Origin: Victivallales bacterium
GTDB taxonomy: Bacteria; Verrucomicrobiota; Lentisphaeria; Oligosphaerales; Lenti-02
Direction: 5' to 3'
Assembly: GCA_018648945.1 (NCBI GenBank)
Contig: JABGQJ010000179.1
Coordinates: 1-12,170, forward strand
Length of the DNA stretch: 12,170 bases
Shown here one piece after another: positions 1 through 6,735 of the stretch (position 1 is the first letter of the stretch; each line of letters starts with the position of its first letter). Below the pieces are notes generated by a model that saw nothing but the letters and a program-made list of their open reading frames with translations, was not told where the DNA came from and made no database searches. The translations under genes were made by a program, and so were the position numbers.

Positions 1-4
1 CAAT

Positions 5-81
5 CTTCCACTATTCCATCATTCCACTATTCCATCATTCCACTATTCCATCATTCCATCATTCCATCATTCCATCATTCC
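5..81. repeat. 8-bp tandem repeat tract
   Basis: From about position 13 the sequence is an uninterrupted array of octamers ATTCCATC and ATTCCACT (13-76, then a partial ATTCC at 77-81), preceded by a degenerate copy. The two variants alternate at first, giving a 16-bp higher-order unit, and then only ATTCCATC continues. Because 8 is not a multiple of 3 and the array starts only a few bases past the sulfatase stop, it is non-coding. It may extend beyond the left edge of the window. Function is unknown; such tracts usually arise by replication slippage. Confidence 0.95.
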
Positions 82-87
82 GCCCCC

Positions 88-1638
88 CTACGCTCCGCAG
101 ATGCGGGGCATGGGACGGGGGGCTTTGGCCATTTCGCCGTAGAGGAACTGGAGGAGGAGTTGGCCCTTGAGCGACTGGCAGTCGGGAATATCCCAGAGAT
201 TGTCAAGCTCGCCAGGGTCCTCCTGCAGGTCGTAGAGTTCCCCGTACTCGCGTTTGTAGTGGACGGTCATCTTGTAGCGCGAGCCGATGTAGGTTCGCAT
301 GTTCATGGTGGTTGGCTGGTGCTGGTTCTCCACGATCACATGGTCGCGGATGGTGGGTGCTTCGCCGAGCCACACGGGCTTCTCGTCCACGCCAGCCATG
401 GTGCGCGGCACGGGCAGGCCAGCAATGCTGAGGAAGGTCTGGGCCACATCGACGGTGGATTGCAGAGATTGGGAGATGGTCCCTGCCGGTACGGTGCCGG
501 GCATGCTGACGAGCAAGGGGACGCGGAGGAGATCCTCGTAGTGATGGATTGCCTTGGCGGTGAGCCCGTGCTGGCCCCAGAAATCGCCGTGATCGCTGGT
601 GAAGCAGACGAGGGTACTCTCGGCGAGGCCCAGTTCGTCCAGCTGGTCGATGATCTTGCCCACATAGGTGTCGAGCATGGTCATCATGCCGTACATGGTG
701 GCGATGTGCTTGGCCTTGACTTCGCGGGGCCGCAGGTGGCAACCGGCCCCGTGGAGGCCGTTGCCCTCGGGTTCCTGGAAGGCGCTGAAGTCGGGCTTGC
801 GTTGCTGGGATAGGGCAAAGTAGGGTGGCTTGTCCTCGAACTCGCCTTCGCTGTGTTCGGGGACGGTCACCTCCTCGGGATCGTACATGCTGGCGTAGGG
901 CTCGGGGACCATGTACTGGGGATGGGGATCGAAGAAGCTGGCCCAGAGGAAGAAGTTCTCGCCGCCCTCGGCGTATTCCCTCATGATGGCGTTGGTGCGT
1001 TCGGCAATCCAGGCATTGTAGTGGATTTCTTCCGGAATCTCCCAGGCCTCTCCGGGCTTGCGGGGTTCATGGGGAGAATCGGCCAGGGGGTCCCCTTCGG
1101 CGAACGCCTGGCCATTGGGGCGGAAGTAGTCGCGCCAGTTGTCGTAGCCTTTCTCGATCATCCACAAGGCGTAGTGCTGCCCCACATGCCCCTCGTCCGT
1201 GTGGTTGCGGGCGAGTTCGGCCCGCTCGAAGCCGTAGAAAGGGCCGCTGAAGTCGCGCCAGAAATCAAGGTCGTGCAAGGTGGGATAGGCCTCCAGCGAG
1301 GGATACTCCTCGGTGGACTTGAGGGGCTGGAAGTGAGCCTTCCCGACCAATGCGGTGCGGTAGCCGCCAGCCTGGAAGTAGTCGCCGATCGTGGGGACAT
1401 CCTCCATAAGCTTGGTGCCGAGACTGTAGGCCCCATGTTGGCTGGGGTAGAGCCCCGTGATCCAGCTTGCGCGGGTGGGCGTGCAGGTGGCATTGACGGT
1501 ATAGGCCCGGTGAAAGGCCATGCCGCGAGCGGCGAGCCGGTCCAGGTTCGGGGTCTTCACTTCGGGGTTGAGGTAGCCGAAGGTGAACCAGTGCTGCTGG
1601 TCGCTGGTGATGAACAGGATGTTCTTGCGGTCGCCCAT
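88..1638 (-). CDS. Sulfatase (type I, formylglycine-dependent), cytoplasmic form
   Basis: This 516-residue protein belongs to the alkaline-phosphatase/sulfatase superfamily, which hydrolyses sulfate esters using a formylglycine made from a motif cysteine. The motif is intact: C52-T-P-T-R56-A, followed by SWITGLYPSQHG. Expected metal and active-site residues are visible: D13 and Q14 in the N-terminal SDQQ, K100 and H102 in GKAHF, H239 in DPHP, D349-H350 in FTSDHGDFWGQHG, and K362. The C-terminal part ends with the usual GELYDLQEDPGELDNL segment. No signal peptide is seen, so it probably acts in the cytoplasm or is exported by another route. I chose ATG 1638 rather than GTG 1644 because an AGGGA Shine-Dalgarno lies 6 nt upstream of the former and abuts the latter. 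The substrate cannot be told; choline or sugar sulfates are possible. No sulfatase-maturating enzyme or sugar hydrolase lies in the window. Confidence 0.96.
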   Translation of the reverse strand: MGDRKNILFITSDQQHWFTFGYLNPEVKTPNLDRLAARGMAFHRAYTVNATCTPTRASWITGLYPSQHGAYSLGTKLMEDVPTIGDYFQAGGYRTALVGKAHFQPLKSTEEYPSLEAYPTLHDLDFWRDFSGPFYGFERAELARNHTDEGHVGQHYALWMIEKGYDNWRDYFRPNGQAFAEGDPLADSPHEPRKPGEAWEIPEEIHYNAWIAERTNAIMREYAEGGENFFLWASFFDPHPQYMVPEPYASMYDPEEVTVPEHSEGEFEDKPPYFALSQQRKPDFSAFQEPEGNGLHGAGCHLRPREVKAKHIATMYGMMTMLDTYVGKIIDQLDELGLAESTLVCFTSDHGDFWGQHGLTAKAIHHYEDLLRVPLLVSMPGTVPAGTISQSLQSTVDVAQTFLSIAGLPVPRTMAGVDEKPVWLGEAPTIRDHVIVENQHQPTTMNMRTYIGSRYKMTVHYKREYGELYDLQEDPGELDNLWDIPDCQSLKGQLLLQFLYGEMAKAPRPMPRICGA

Positions 1639-1644
1639 GATCAC

Positions 1645-1649
1645 TCCCT
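1645..1649 (-). promoter_or_regulatory. Ribosome binding site of the sulfatase
   Basis: On the minus strand AGGGA lies 6 nt before ATG at 1638. It directly touches the in-frame GTG at 1644, which therefore cannot use it. This decides the start. Confidence 0.7.
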
Positions 1650-1713
1650 GATCGATTTGCTCTGAAGGGTACCTATGAATCTAGCACCAATGGGAGCGGT
1701 CACCAGCCGGGGA

Positions 1714-1735
1714 CAGGCCCGGCCTTGCCGGCCTG
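1714..1735. other. GC-rich hairpin in divergent intergenic region
   Basis: CAGG plus CCGGC pairs with GCCGG plus CCTG across a 3-nt CTT loop, with one bulged C. It lies between the divergent sulfatase and toroid genes (1639-1820). It could be a decayed REP-like palindrome or an operator or attenuator structure. I see no T-tract and no sister copy in the window. I found no convincing -35/-10 pair on either strand in this gap. Confidence 0.4.
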
Positions 1736-1820
1736 GCGTGGTCGCGATAGGTTTGTGGCATTTGGGGCGATGGGTGCTGCGGTTCCCCCCGCCGCCTGGC
1801 ACACGATCCGGGAGAACCCG

Positions 1821-2855
1821 ATGGCCAGCTTGGTGCAAAGGCTCTTGCTTCACGATGATCCCTGCGTGCGGTTCCGGACCTTGGTCGATGTCTGTGGGAT
1901 GTCCGAGGATTCGGAACGCGCTGCGAGGGAGCGTGAGCAGATCCCCGCCTCGGACCGGGCACGGGCTCTGCTATCCACCTGCGGGAGAGATGGGCGTATG
2001 CCCAGCGTCTATGGGAAATACACCGGGGCGCATTGGACCTTGTCCTGCCTGGCCGACATGGGCTATCCGGCCGGTGACGAGAGGCTGGTTCCGCTGCGCG
2101 ACCAGGTGTGCGAGTATTGGCTCTCGCCCGAACGGACCCGCGAGCGAGTTGTGGAACGCGAGGCGGCTCGCCACAAGTCGCGGCCTGGCGTCCCGATCAT
2201 TGCGGGACGGGCCCGCCGCTGCGCTTCGCAGGAGGGGAATGCCCTGTACGCCGTGCTGGCGCTGGGGTTGGCGGATGAACGGGCAGACCAGCTTGCCGCC
2301 AACCTAGTCCGTTGGCAGTGGCCCGACGGAGGGTGGAATTGCGATCGGCGCACCTCTGCCCATACGTCCTCCTTCCACGAGACGTTGCTGCCCTTGCGTG
2401 GTTTGGCGTGGCATGCAGAGGCGACGGGCTCGGTGGCGTCTCGCCAGGCTGCGGAACGCAGTGCGGAGCCCTTTCTCCAACGTCGCCTGTTCCGTCGGCG
2501 AAGCGACGGCGCCGTGATCCATGACAGCTTTCTCAAGCTGCGCTACCCGCATTACTGGTACTACGACATCCTGATCGCTCTGAAGGTCATGGCCGAGGCG
2601 GGGTATCTGGCCGACGCGCGCTGCGAGGAGGCCTTGGACATTCTGGAGTCGAAGCGATTGCCGGATGGCGGCTGGCGCGCCGAGGGGAAGCACTATCGCG
2701 TGGTTTCCGAGCCCGCAAACGGCGGTTCCCTGGCTGACTGGGGGCCAGTGACACGGCGGCAGGTGATGAACCCGTTTGTGACCCTTGATGCCCTGTCTGT
2801 TCTGTGCTCAGCGGGTCGGCTGACTCTCAGCCTCGCGGCGTTGCCAGAGCAGTAG
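1821..2855 (+). CDS. Squalene-cyclase-like alpha/alpha-toroid protein of unknown function
   Basis: This 344-residue protein has no signal peptide. Two PDGGW repeats resemble the QW motifs of squalene cyclases and prenyltransferases: QWPDGGWNCD around residues 166-175 and KRLPDGGW around 278-285. Helical segments between them (for example SFHETLLPLRGLAW and YWYYDILIALKVMAEAGYL) fit an alpha/alpha toroid. The N-terminus (LLLHDDPCVRFRTLVDVCG) and the GKYTGAHWTLSCLADMG segment recall a family of short cyclase-like proteins of uncertain function. The acidic DxDD catalytic motif of true squalene-hopene cyclases is not visible, and the protein is about half their length, so I do not call it a cyclase. 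The frame is open upstream to 1725, but ATG 1821, preceded by GGGAGA, gives the family-like N-terminus. It is a single gene, divergent from the sulfatase and convergent with the pair at 2943-4591. Confidence 0.8.
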   Translation: MASLVQRLLLHDDPCVRFRTLVDVCGMSEDSERAAREREQIPASDRARALLSTCGRDGRMPSVYGKYTGAHWTLSCLADMGYPAGDERLVPLRDQVCEYWLSPERTRERVVEREAARHKSRPGVPIIAGRARRCASQEGNALYAVLALGLADERADQLAANLVRWQWPDGGWNCDRRTSAHTSSFHETLLPLRGLAWHAEATGSVASRQAAERSAEPFLQRRLFRRRSDGAVIHDSFLKLRYPHYWYYDILIALKVMAEAGYLADARCEEALDILESKRLPDGGWRAEGKHYRVVSEPANGGSLADWGPVTRRQVMNPFVTLDALSVLCSAGRLTLSLAALPEQ

Positions 2856-2942
2856 GCGGGCCTTCAGCAGGCTTGCCCGGGGCTGGGAACCAGTGTCGCG
2901 ACAGGCCAGGAACACGCAAACCGTCGCGAGCCCGGCGCGTCT

Positions 2943-3326
2943 CTAGTCGTCGTTGTCGGGCAAGGTGAAGCTGGCGGGGTCGAAGCGCTCGCCGCCGAGC
3001 CAGAGGTCGATGCGGGTGCCGCTGCCCGTATCGCTGACGTCGGCGCCCTTCACTTGCCAGCCGATGAGATTCAGCCGCGCCTCCCCCAGCCCGTCGTAGC
3101 CGGCCATGCTGCCGTAGTAGCCAGCCAGTTCCGGGCGGTGACTGGTGTTGAGCGAGGTGCGAATGGTCTCCAGTTCCGCATCATCGCGCTTGATGCTGTC
3201 CAGAATGCACAGATGCAGCCCATCCTCTTCCTGATGGAGGGACATGACCATGCGCATCGGGTCGGTGTCGAGGACGTAGTGTGCCATCTCGCCAATGAGT
3301 TGCAGCACGAAGTCTTTGCGGTTCAT
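2943..3326 (-). CDS. Small acidic protein of unknown function, coupled to the DUF1576 gene
   Basis: I do not recognise this 127-residue soluble protein. It has no signal peptide and no membrane segment, and it is acidic at the C-terminus (ends LPDNDD). Visible features are an N-terminal helix (MNRKDFVLQLIGEMAHYVLD), a likely beta stretch (MRMVMSLHQEEDGLHLCILDSI), a central Gly/Tyr-rich part (YYGSMAGYDGLGEARLNLIG) and a GSGTRIDLWLGGERFDP segment. Alternating polar and hydrophobic strands suggest a small alpha/beta fold. Its ATG overlaps the TGA of the upstream membrane-protein gene (ATGA, 3323-3326), so the two are very likely translationally coupled and may act together. AAAGGA lies about 7 nt before the ATG. 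The frame is open upstream to 3479, but that extension overlaps the membrane-protein gene and looks non-coding. A regulatory or accessory subunit of the membrane protein is a guess from context alone. Confidence 0.75.
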   Translation of the reverse strand: MNRKDFVLQLIGEMAHYVLDTDPMRMVMSLHQEEDGLHLCILDSIKRDDAELETIRTSLNTSHRPELAGYYGSMAGYDGLGEARLNLIGWQVKGADVSDTGSGTRIDLWLGGERFDPASFTLPDNDD

Positions 3327-4591
3327 GTGCGGTCCTTTCTGAAGGAGGCCATGCTGCCTGCGCGGGCTGGCGTCGCCGTTGGGTTGTTGGTGCGGTACCA
3401 CTCGATCACGGCAAGCAGCAGCGTGGCGGTCAGGCCGCCCGCGAAGCCATTGTTGTAGAGACCGATGCCGGCGTGCCATGCACCGGAGCGCATGACGATG
3501 GACAGATGCAGGAACCCCGCGAGTATCCCTATCGGGATGCCGAACTGCCCGGCCAGTGGCGCGAGCGTGGTGCCGAAGAGGGCCCCGAGAATCACGCCCC
3601 GCGCGAACAGATCCTGATCAAAGGTCACGGCAGCAAGCATGACTCCCACGAGGACGGGCCAGACATTCGCGGGGTGTTTTCCGAACGCAGCGAAACCCAT
3701 GACCGTGAGGAGCCCACCCAGGACCGGGCCGCTCAGATCCGCGCCGACCAGAACGACGTACCCCCACAGGGCAATCCCCATGACCCCCATGTTGACGAGC
3801 GAACCGGCGACGGTCTCCATATCCATAAAGTCGGAAGGAAGCCGGCCGGGCAGCTTGAGGATTCGCCGGAAACTGCGCAGCGCGTCCATGCGGCCTGCCG
3901 ACAGGCCCGCGAGGATAAGGAGTGCCGATATGGTGGGAATGAGCCACTGAAGAAGGAGCGAGGGTTGGCTGTTCCACACACTGCCCCCCGCCAACTGCTT
4001 GCCCTGCCCGAAGACCACTGCGGCGGCGAAGAGAGCGATGAAGCCGGTCGTGAGGCCGATATTGTACAGGTTGTAGCCCTGATGGAGGCGGAGCATGACG
4101 ATGGCGGCAGCCGGCAGAACGATCCCGGCAAGCAGTCCCGCGAAGACAGCGATCGGGATCTGCAGGAGCGGGGGCCGCGCGAGCTCCACGGCGAGCAGCG
4201 ACACAAGCGGACCGAGGGCGGTGCCGAAGAGGGCGATGATGATGTACTCGCGGAACTCCTTGCGCGCGATGCGGGCGGCGATGTACACTCCCGTCATGAT
4301 CGGCAGGATGTTGAGGGGCGTCTTCCCAAACAGGCCAAATCCGAACAGCGTGAACACCGCCGCGATCGTCGGCCCCGAGAGGCGCACGCGGTTGATTCGG
4401 ATCAGGGCAAGGCCGAACAATGCCACCAGCGCGGCGTTGAGCAACGCGGCACCGTCGTTCGTAGCCTGCGTGAAGTCGTTCAGAAGTCGGGCGGGATGGG
4501 ACTGAATGTCCCACAGGCCCTTCAGGCTTGGCACCAGGCCAGTCGTTGCGATCCCAGCTGCGGCGGACCCGACGAGGATGACAAGGACCAA
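3323..4591 (-). CDS. DUF1576-type polytopic membrane protein with internal duplication
   Basis: This hydrophobic protein of 422 residues from TTG (432 from CTG) has about ten or more membrane segments. Two halves align in the same order. LSGPTIAAVFTLFGFGLFGKTP, cut here at 72-91, matches LSGPVLGGLLTVMGFAAFGK (287-305). NILPIMTGVYIAA matches NVWPVLVGVMLAA. ALFGTALGPL matches ALFGTTLAPL. GYNLYNIGLTTGF matches GIGLYNNGFAGGL. This two-copy pattern, the length and the FGKxPxN motif fit the DUF1576 family as I remember it, whose function is not established. A transporter or channel is plausible because duplicated bundles with conserved N-P motifs are common there, but no substrate can be named. The first standard start is TTG 4591, which lacks a Shine-Dalgarno. 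CTG at 4621 adds MQKQERLLYV and has GGGAGG 6 nt upstream, so the true start is probably there. It forms an operon with the 127-residue gene through an ATGA overlap. Confidence 0.9.
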   Translation of the reverse strand: MVLVILVGSAAAGIATTGLVPSLKGLWDIQSHPARLLNDFTQATNDGAALLNAALVALFGLALIRINRVRLSGPTIAAVFTLFGFGLFGKTPLNILPIMTGVYIAARIARKEFREYIIIALFGTALGPLVSLLAVELARPPLLQIPIAVFAGLLAGIVLPAAAIVMLRLHQGYNLYNIGLTTGFIALFAAAVVFGQGKQLAGGSVWNSQPSLLLQWLIPTISALLILAGLSAGRMDALRSFRRILKLPGRLPSDFMDMETVAGSLVNMGVMGIALWGYVVLVGADLSGPVLGGLLTVMGFAAFGKHPANVWPVLVGVMLAAVTFDQDLFARGVILGALFGTTLAPLAGQFGIPIGILAGFLHLSIVMRSGAWHAGIGLYNNGFAGGLTATLLLAVIEWYRTNNPTATPARAGSMASFRKDRT

Positions 4592-4627
4592 GACGTAGAG
4601 AAGACGTTCTTGCTTTTGCAGGATCTG

Positions 4628-4633
4628 CCTCCC
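4628..4633 (-). promoter_or_regulatory. Strong Shine-Dalgarno pointing to a CTG start
   Basis: GGGAGG on the minus strand is followed after 6 nt by CTG (4619-4621), in frame with the DUF1576-type gene. No in-frame ATG or GTG exists nearby, and the TTG at 4591 has no Shine-Dalgarno. The ATC codon at 4622-4624 is an alternative non-canonical start with only 3 nt spacing. Confidence 0.55.
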
Positions 4634-4680
4634 GGCGTGGGGTTGGTGGTCTACTCTACACCGGATTTCGCGAATGGGGG

Positions 4681-4736
4681 GATTCGGGATTCCAGAATTC
4701 AGAATTCAGGAGTCGGGAGTCAGGATTCAGGAGAGA
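4681..4736. repeat. Degenerate 7-bp tandem repeat tract
   Basis: Eight consecutive heptamers can be laid out without gaps: GATTCGG, GATTCCA, GAATTCA, GAATTCA, GGAGTCG, GGAGTCA, GGATTCA, GGAGAGA. The consensus is roughly G-R-A-K-T-C-R. The order is phased throughout, so it is an eroded tandem array and not chance low complexity. It sits about 60 bp upstream of the DUF1576-type gene's likely start. Confidence 0.85.
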
Positions 4737-4776
4737 GGGCCGTCGGCGGTGCGGTGAGGCTCCGCCAGGATCGTTC

Positions 4777-4803
4777 GTCCCTTTGGTCGCTTGGGTCGCT
4801 TCG
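4777..4803. repeat. Three tandem 9-bp units
   Basis: GTCCCTTTG, GTCGCTTGG and GTCGCTTCG follow each other directly. The copy number is low, but the phase and the GTCSCTT core are kept in all three. Confidence 0.6.
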
Positions 4804-5170
4804 CCTCTCCAGCGTCAGCCCCCAGTGCTCGGCGCTGACGAGGAGAGCTGCGGCACCCATGCGCAGGCTCTGCATGGCCATGGGGTGCGCACTTCGGGGG
4901 CAGCATGGCCAAGGACTCTCTGATGCCGAGCAAGGGCACGGCGCGATGAGAGTTGGCATAGCGCGTGCCTCACTTCCAGACAGTCGAGGCCCTGACCGCT
5001 GGGCCTGCGTCTTCTACCTGCCAACGAAGTGAACCACAATGAACCGGACAGACCGGGACTTCGCTTTTCCCGCACCGGGGGACGGGGCGGCCCCGGTCTG
5101 GGCAGGGGAACATGGCAGTGGCAGCCGGTCTCTTCACGTGGCTGGCCATTGCATTCGGCTCGTCGTGTTC

Positions 5171-5220
5171 TGTGAAGATACTGAAATTGTAGCAATTATG
5201 TGCGGTATGCCTATTGAATG
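5171..5220 (+). promoter_or_regulatory. AT-rich island, possible promoter region of the FadL-type gene
   Basis: This is the most AT-rich stretch of the window (TGAAATTGTAGCAATTATG and neighbours), 130-180 bp upstream of the FadL-type ATG. TTGTAG (5187-5192) resembles a -35 box and TATTGA (5212-5217) a weak -10 box, but the 19-bp spacing is poor. I therefore mark only the region, not a mapped promoter. Confidence 0.25.
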
Positions 5221-5347
5221 AAGGTGATGGTGTGTCATCTTTTCAAGCTGCCTAGCGAATCGGCAGCAAATGTGGTGAAGCGCTTGGTTGCCTTCGCCAC
5301 TCAGTTCCCAGGCCTTCTTCACGTTGGACACGCAAAGGGTGGTCCCC

Positions 5348-6529
5348 ATGGCTTTTCGCTTCATGTGTATTCGATCCGTCGCTTCTCTGGCCCTGTTTCT
5401 TGCCGCGATGGGAGGCGGCGTGCATGCTACCGAGGGAGTGAACCTGATCGGGATGGGGCCCATTCAGAAATCCCTGGGGGGGGCTGGCGTGGCGAGTGTG
5501 AAGAACAGCAGTTGGGTGCTCCTCAATCCTGCGTCGTTGACCGAGCTGGACCGGCAGTTCAGTTCGTCCATGCACCTCCTCATGCCCACCCGTTCCCTTG
5601 ATTCGTCCCCTGCCTTTGGCAGCCTCACGGACAAGAGCACGGACGACAGCGTGTATCTGATTCCCACCTTCAGTGCCAAGCTGGGGGAGTGGCTTGGCGT
5701 GCATTGGGGCGTCGGTTTCTTTGGCTCCTCGGGCATGGGGACGGACTACGACAATGCCCGCATCCCCTACTTCGGCGGGGATTCCAGCGCCCAGTATGGT
5801 GTCGGCAAATTGGTGTTGGCCGGGGCCGTGGACCTTGGTGACGGCTGGAGTGTGGGAGCCGGTCCGGTTGTTGTCCTGTCGCGCATCCGCACCGACATGT
5901 TCGACGGCGTGGCCCCGTCTGCCGACGACTGGGACTACGCGTGGGGGATTGGCTACAGCGTCGGCGTGCTGAAGAGGTGGGATCGCCTTAGCATTGGTCT
6001 CTCGTATCTCTCCGAACAGCGCCAGGAAGTGTGGGACAAATACACAGATCTGATGCACAAACCGCTCAGCCTTCCCGAGCAAGTGCAGGTCGGCATATCC
6101 TACGCTGTGACCGAGTCGGTCGAGGTGATGCTCGACTACCGTTTCGTGCATTGGAGCGGCGTGCCGCAGTGGGGCGACGAACCCAATGCCGGTGGGTTCG
6201 GCTGGGATGACCAACACTGTGTCAAGCTCGGCGTGGAGTGGGAGGCGAACGAGGACTTGACGCTGCGCGCCGGGGTGTCATACGGCAAGTCGCCGATCGA
6301 CAGCAGCGCGGTGTTCGCCAATGGTCTGTTCCCAGCGATTATGGAGACGCATGTGGCCCTCGGCTTCACCTATCGGTGGAGCGAGAAGCTGGATCTGCAT
6401 GCCACCTACGTCCATGCCTTCTATAACAGCCTCACTGACGATGGGTCGCAGATGGGTGGCATGGGCAAGGGAACCAGCTTCAGCATGTATCAGAACGGCG
6501 TCAGCGCCGGCATGACCTACCACTTCTAG
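5348..6529 (+). CDS. FadL/OmpP1/TodX-family outer-membrane transport protein
   Basis: This 393-residue protein has a clear signal peptide: basic start, hydrophobic core CIRSVASLALFLAAMGGG, and probable cleavage after VHA27. The mature N-terminus (NLIGMGPIQKSLGGAGVAS, then NSSWVLLNPASL at 55-64) matches the OmpP1/FadL signature, in which a hatch segment near an NPA/NPAS motif plugs the barrel. The rest alternates short amphipathic strands and turns and ends in GMTYHF, a terminal aromatic typical of BAM-inserted barrels. Family members take up hydrophobic compounds such as long-chain fatty acids or aromatics across the outer membrane; the substrate here is unknown. ATG 5348 was chosen because AAGGGTGG precedes it and the signal peptide starts there, although the frame is open to 5288. 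A run of eight G (5476-5483) lies in codons 43-46 and is a possible slippage site. It appears to be monocistronic, with a 206-bp gap to the next gene. Confidence 0.92.
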   Translation: MAFRFMCIRSVASLALFLAAMGGGVHATEGVNLIGMGPIQKSLGGAGVASVKNSSWVLLNPASLTELDRQFSSSMHLLMPTRSLDSSPAFGSLTDKSTDDSVYLIPTFSAKLGEWLGVHWGVGFFGSSGMGTDYDNARIPYFGGDSSAQYGVGKLVLAGAVDLGDGWSVGAGPVVVLSRIRTDMFDGVAPSADDWDYAWGIGYSVGVLKRWDRLSIGLSYLSEQRQEVWDKYTDLMHKPLSLPEQVQVGISYAVTESVEVMLDYRFVHWSGVPQWGDEPNAGGFGWDDQHCVKLGVEWEANEDLTLRAGVSYGKSPIDSSAVFANGLFPAIMETHVALGFTYRWSEKLDLHATYVHAFYNSLTDDGSQMGGMGKGTSFSMYQNGVSAGMTYHF

Positions 6530-6735
6530 GCCGTCGTCCGTTTTCCCCTGGAGCTGGTGCCCCGGCGCGACGCACGAGGCGGGGCTTTCTCCTGCCCAGA
6601 ACTGAACAGCCCGGGGGGTTGCCATAGGCATGGGCGTTGGCTGACGGCGGGTATGTTCACAGGGAGTTCACTCCTCCACGGTTGTCTTGGGGCTGCCTGG
6701 CGGCTAGGTTCCCAGCACATATGTTGGGTGTACCT

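Larger units (their letters stand above)
4622..5347. other. Long intergenic region without a convincing gene
   Basis: About 0.7 kb lies between the divergent membrane-protein and FadL-type genes. It holds the heptamer tract (4681-4736), the 9-bp triplet repeat (4777-4803), a 7-bp-stem hairpin (4813-4819 with 4834-4840) and an AT-rich island (5171-5220). Short open frames exist on both strands, but their translations are rich in Arg, Pro and Ser, lack recognisable domains and have no good ribosome sites, so I leave them out. The far part probably contains the promoters and leader of the FadL-type gene. Confidence 0.6.

Noticed and set aside
1..81. CRISPR-like reading of the left-edge repeat
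   Set aside because: The units are 8 bp and contiguous, with no spacers.
853..1665. Plus-strand open frame opposite the sulfatase
   Set aside because: It is a shadow of the sulfatase codon pattern, rich in Gly, Val and Ala and without a ribosome site or domain.
2857..2879. Weak hairpin after the toroid gene (GCCT/AGGC with CGG/CCG)
   Set aside because: The stem is short and bulged, without a T-tract; too weak to call a terminator.
4813..4840. Seven-bp stem hairpin in the long gap
   Set aside because: The loop is 14 nt, no T-tract follows and no gene lies next to it; not distinguishable from chance in GC-rich DNA.
3473..5032. Long plus-strand open frame (519 codons) opposite the DUF1576-type gene
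   Set aside because: Its translation is rich in charged residues with no domain, it lies antisense to a clear membrane protein, and long antisense frames are common in GC-rich DNA.
4815..5195. Minus-strand 126-codon frame in the long intergenic region
   Set aside because: It has Arg/Pro/Ser-rich composition, no Shine-Dalgarno and no recognisable fold.
6663..6674. GGAGT-TC-ACTCC inverted repeat before the PQQ-like gene
   Set aside because: Five-base arms with a two-base centre are expected often by chance; no second copy or promoter element supports an operator.
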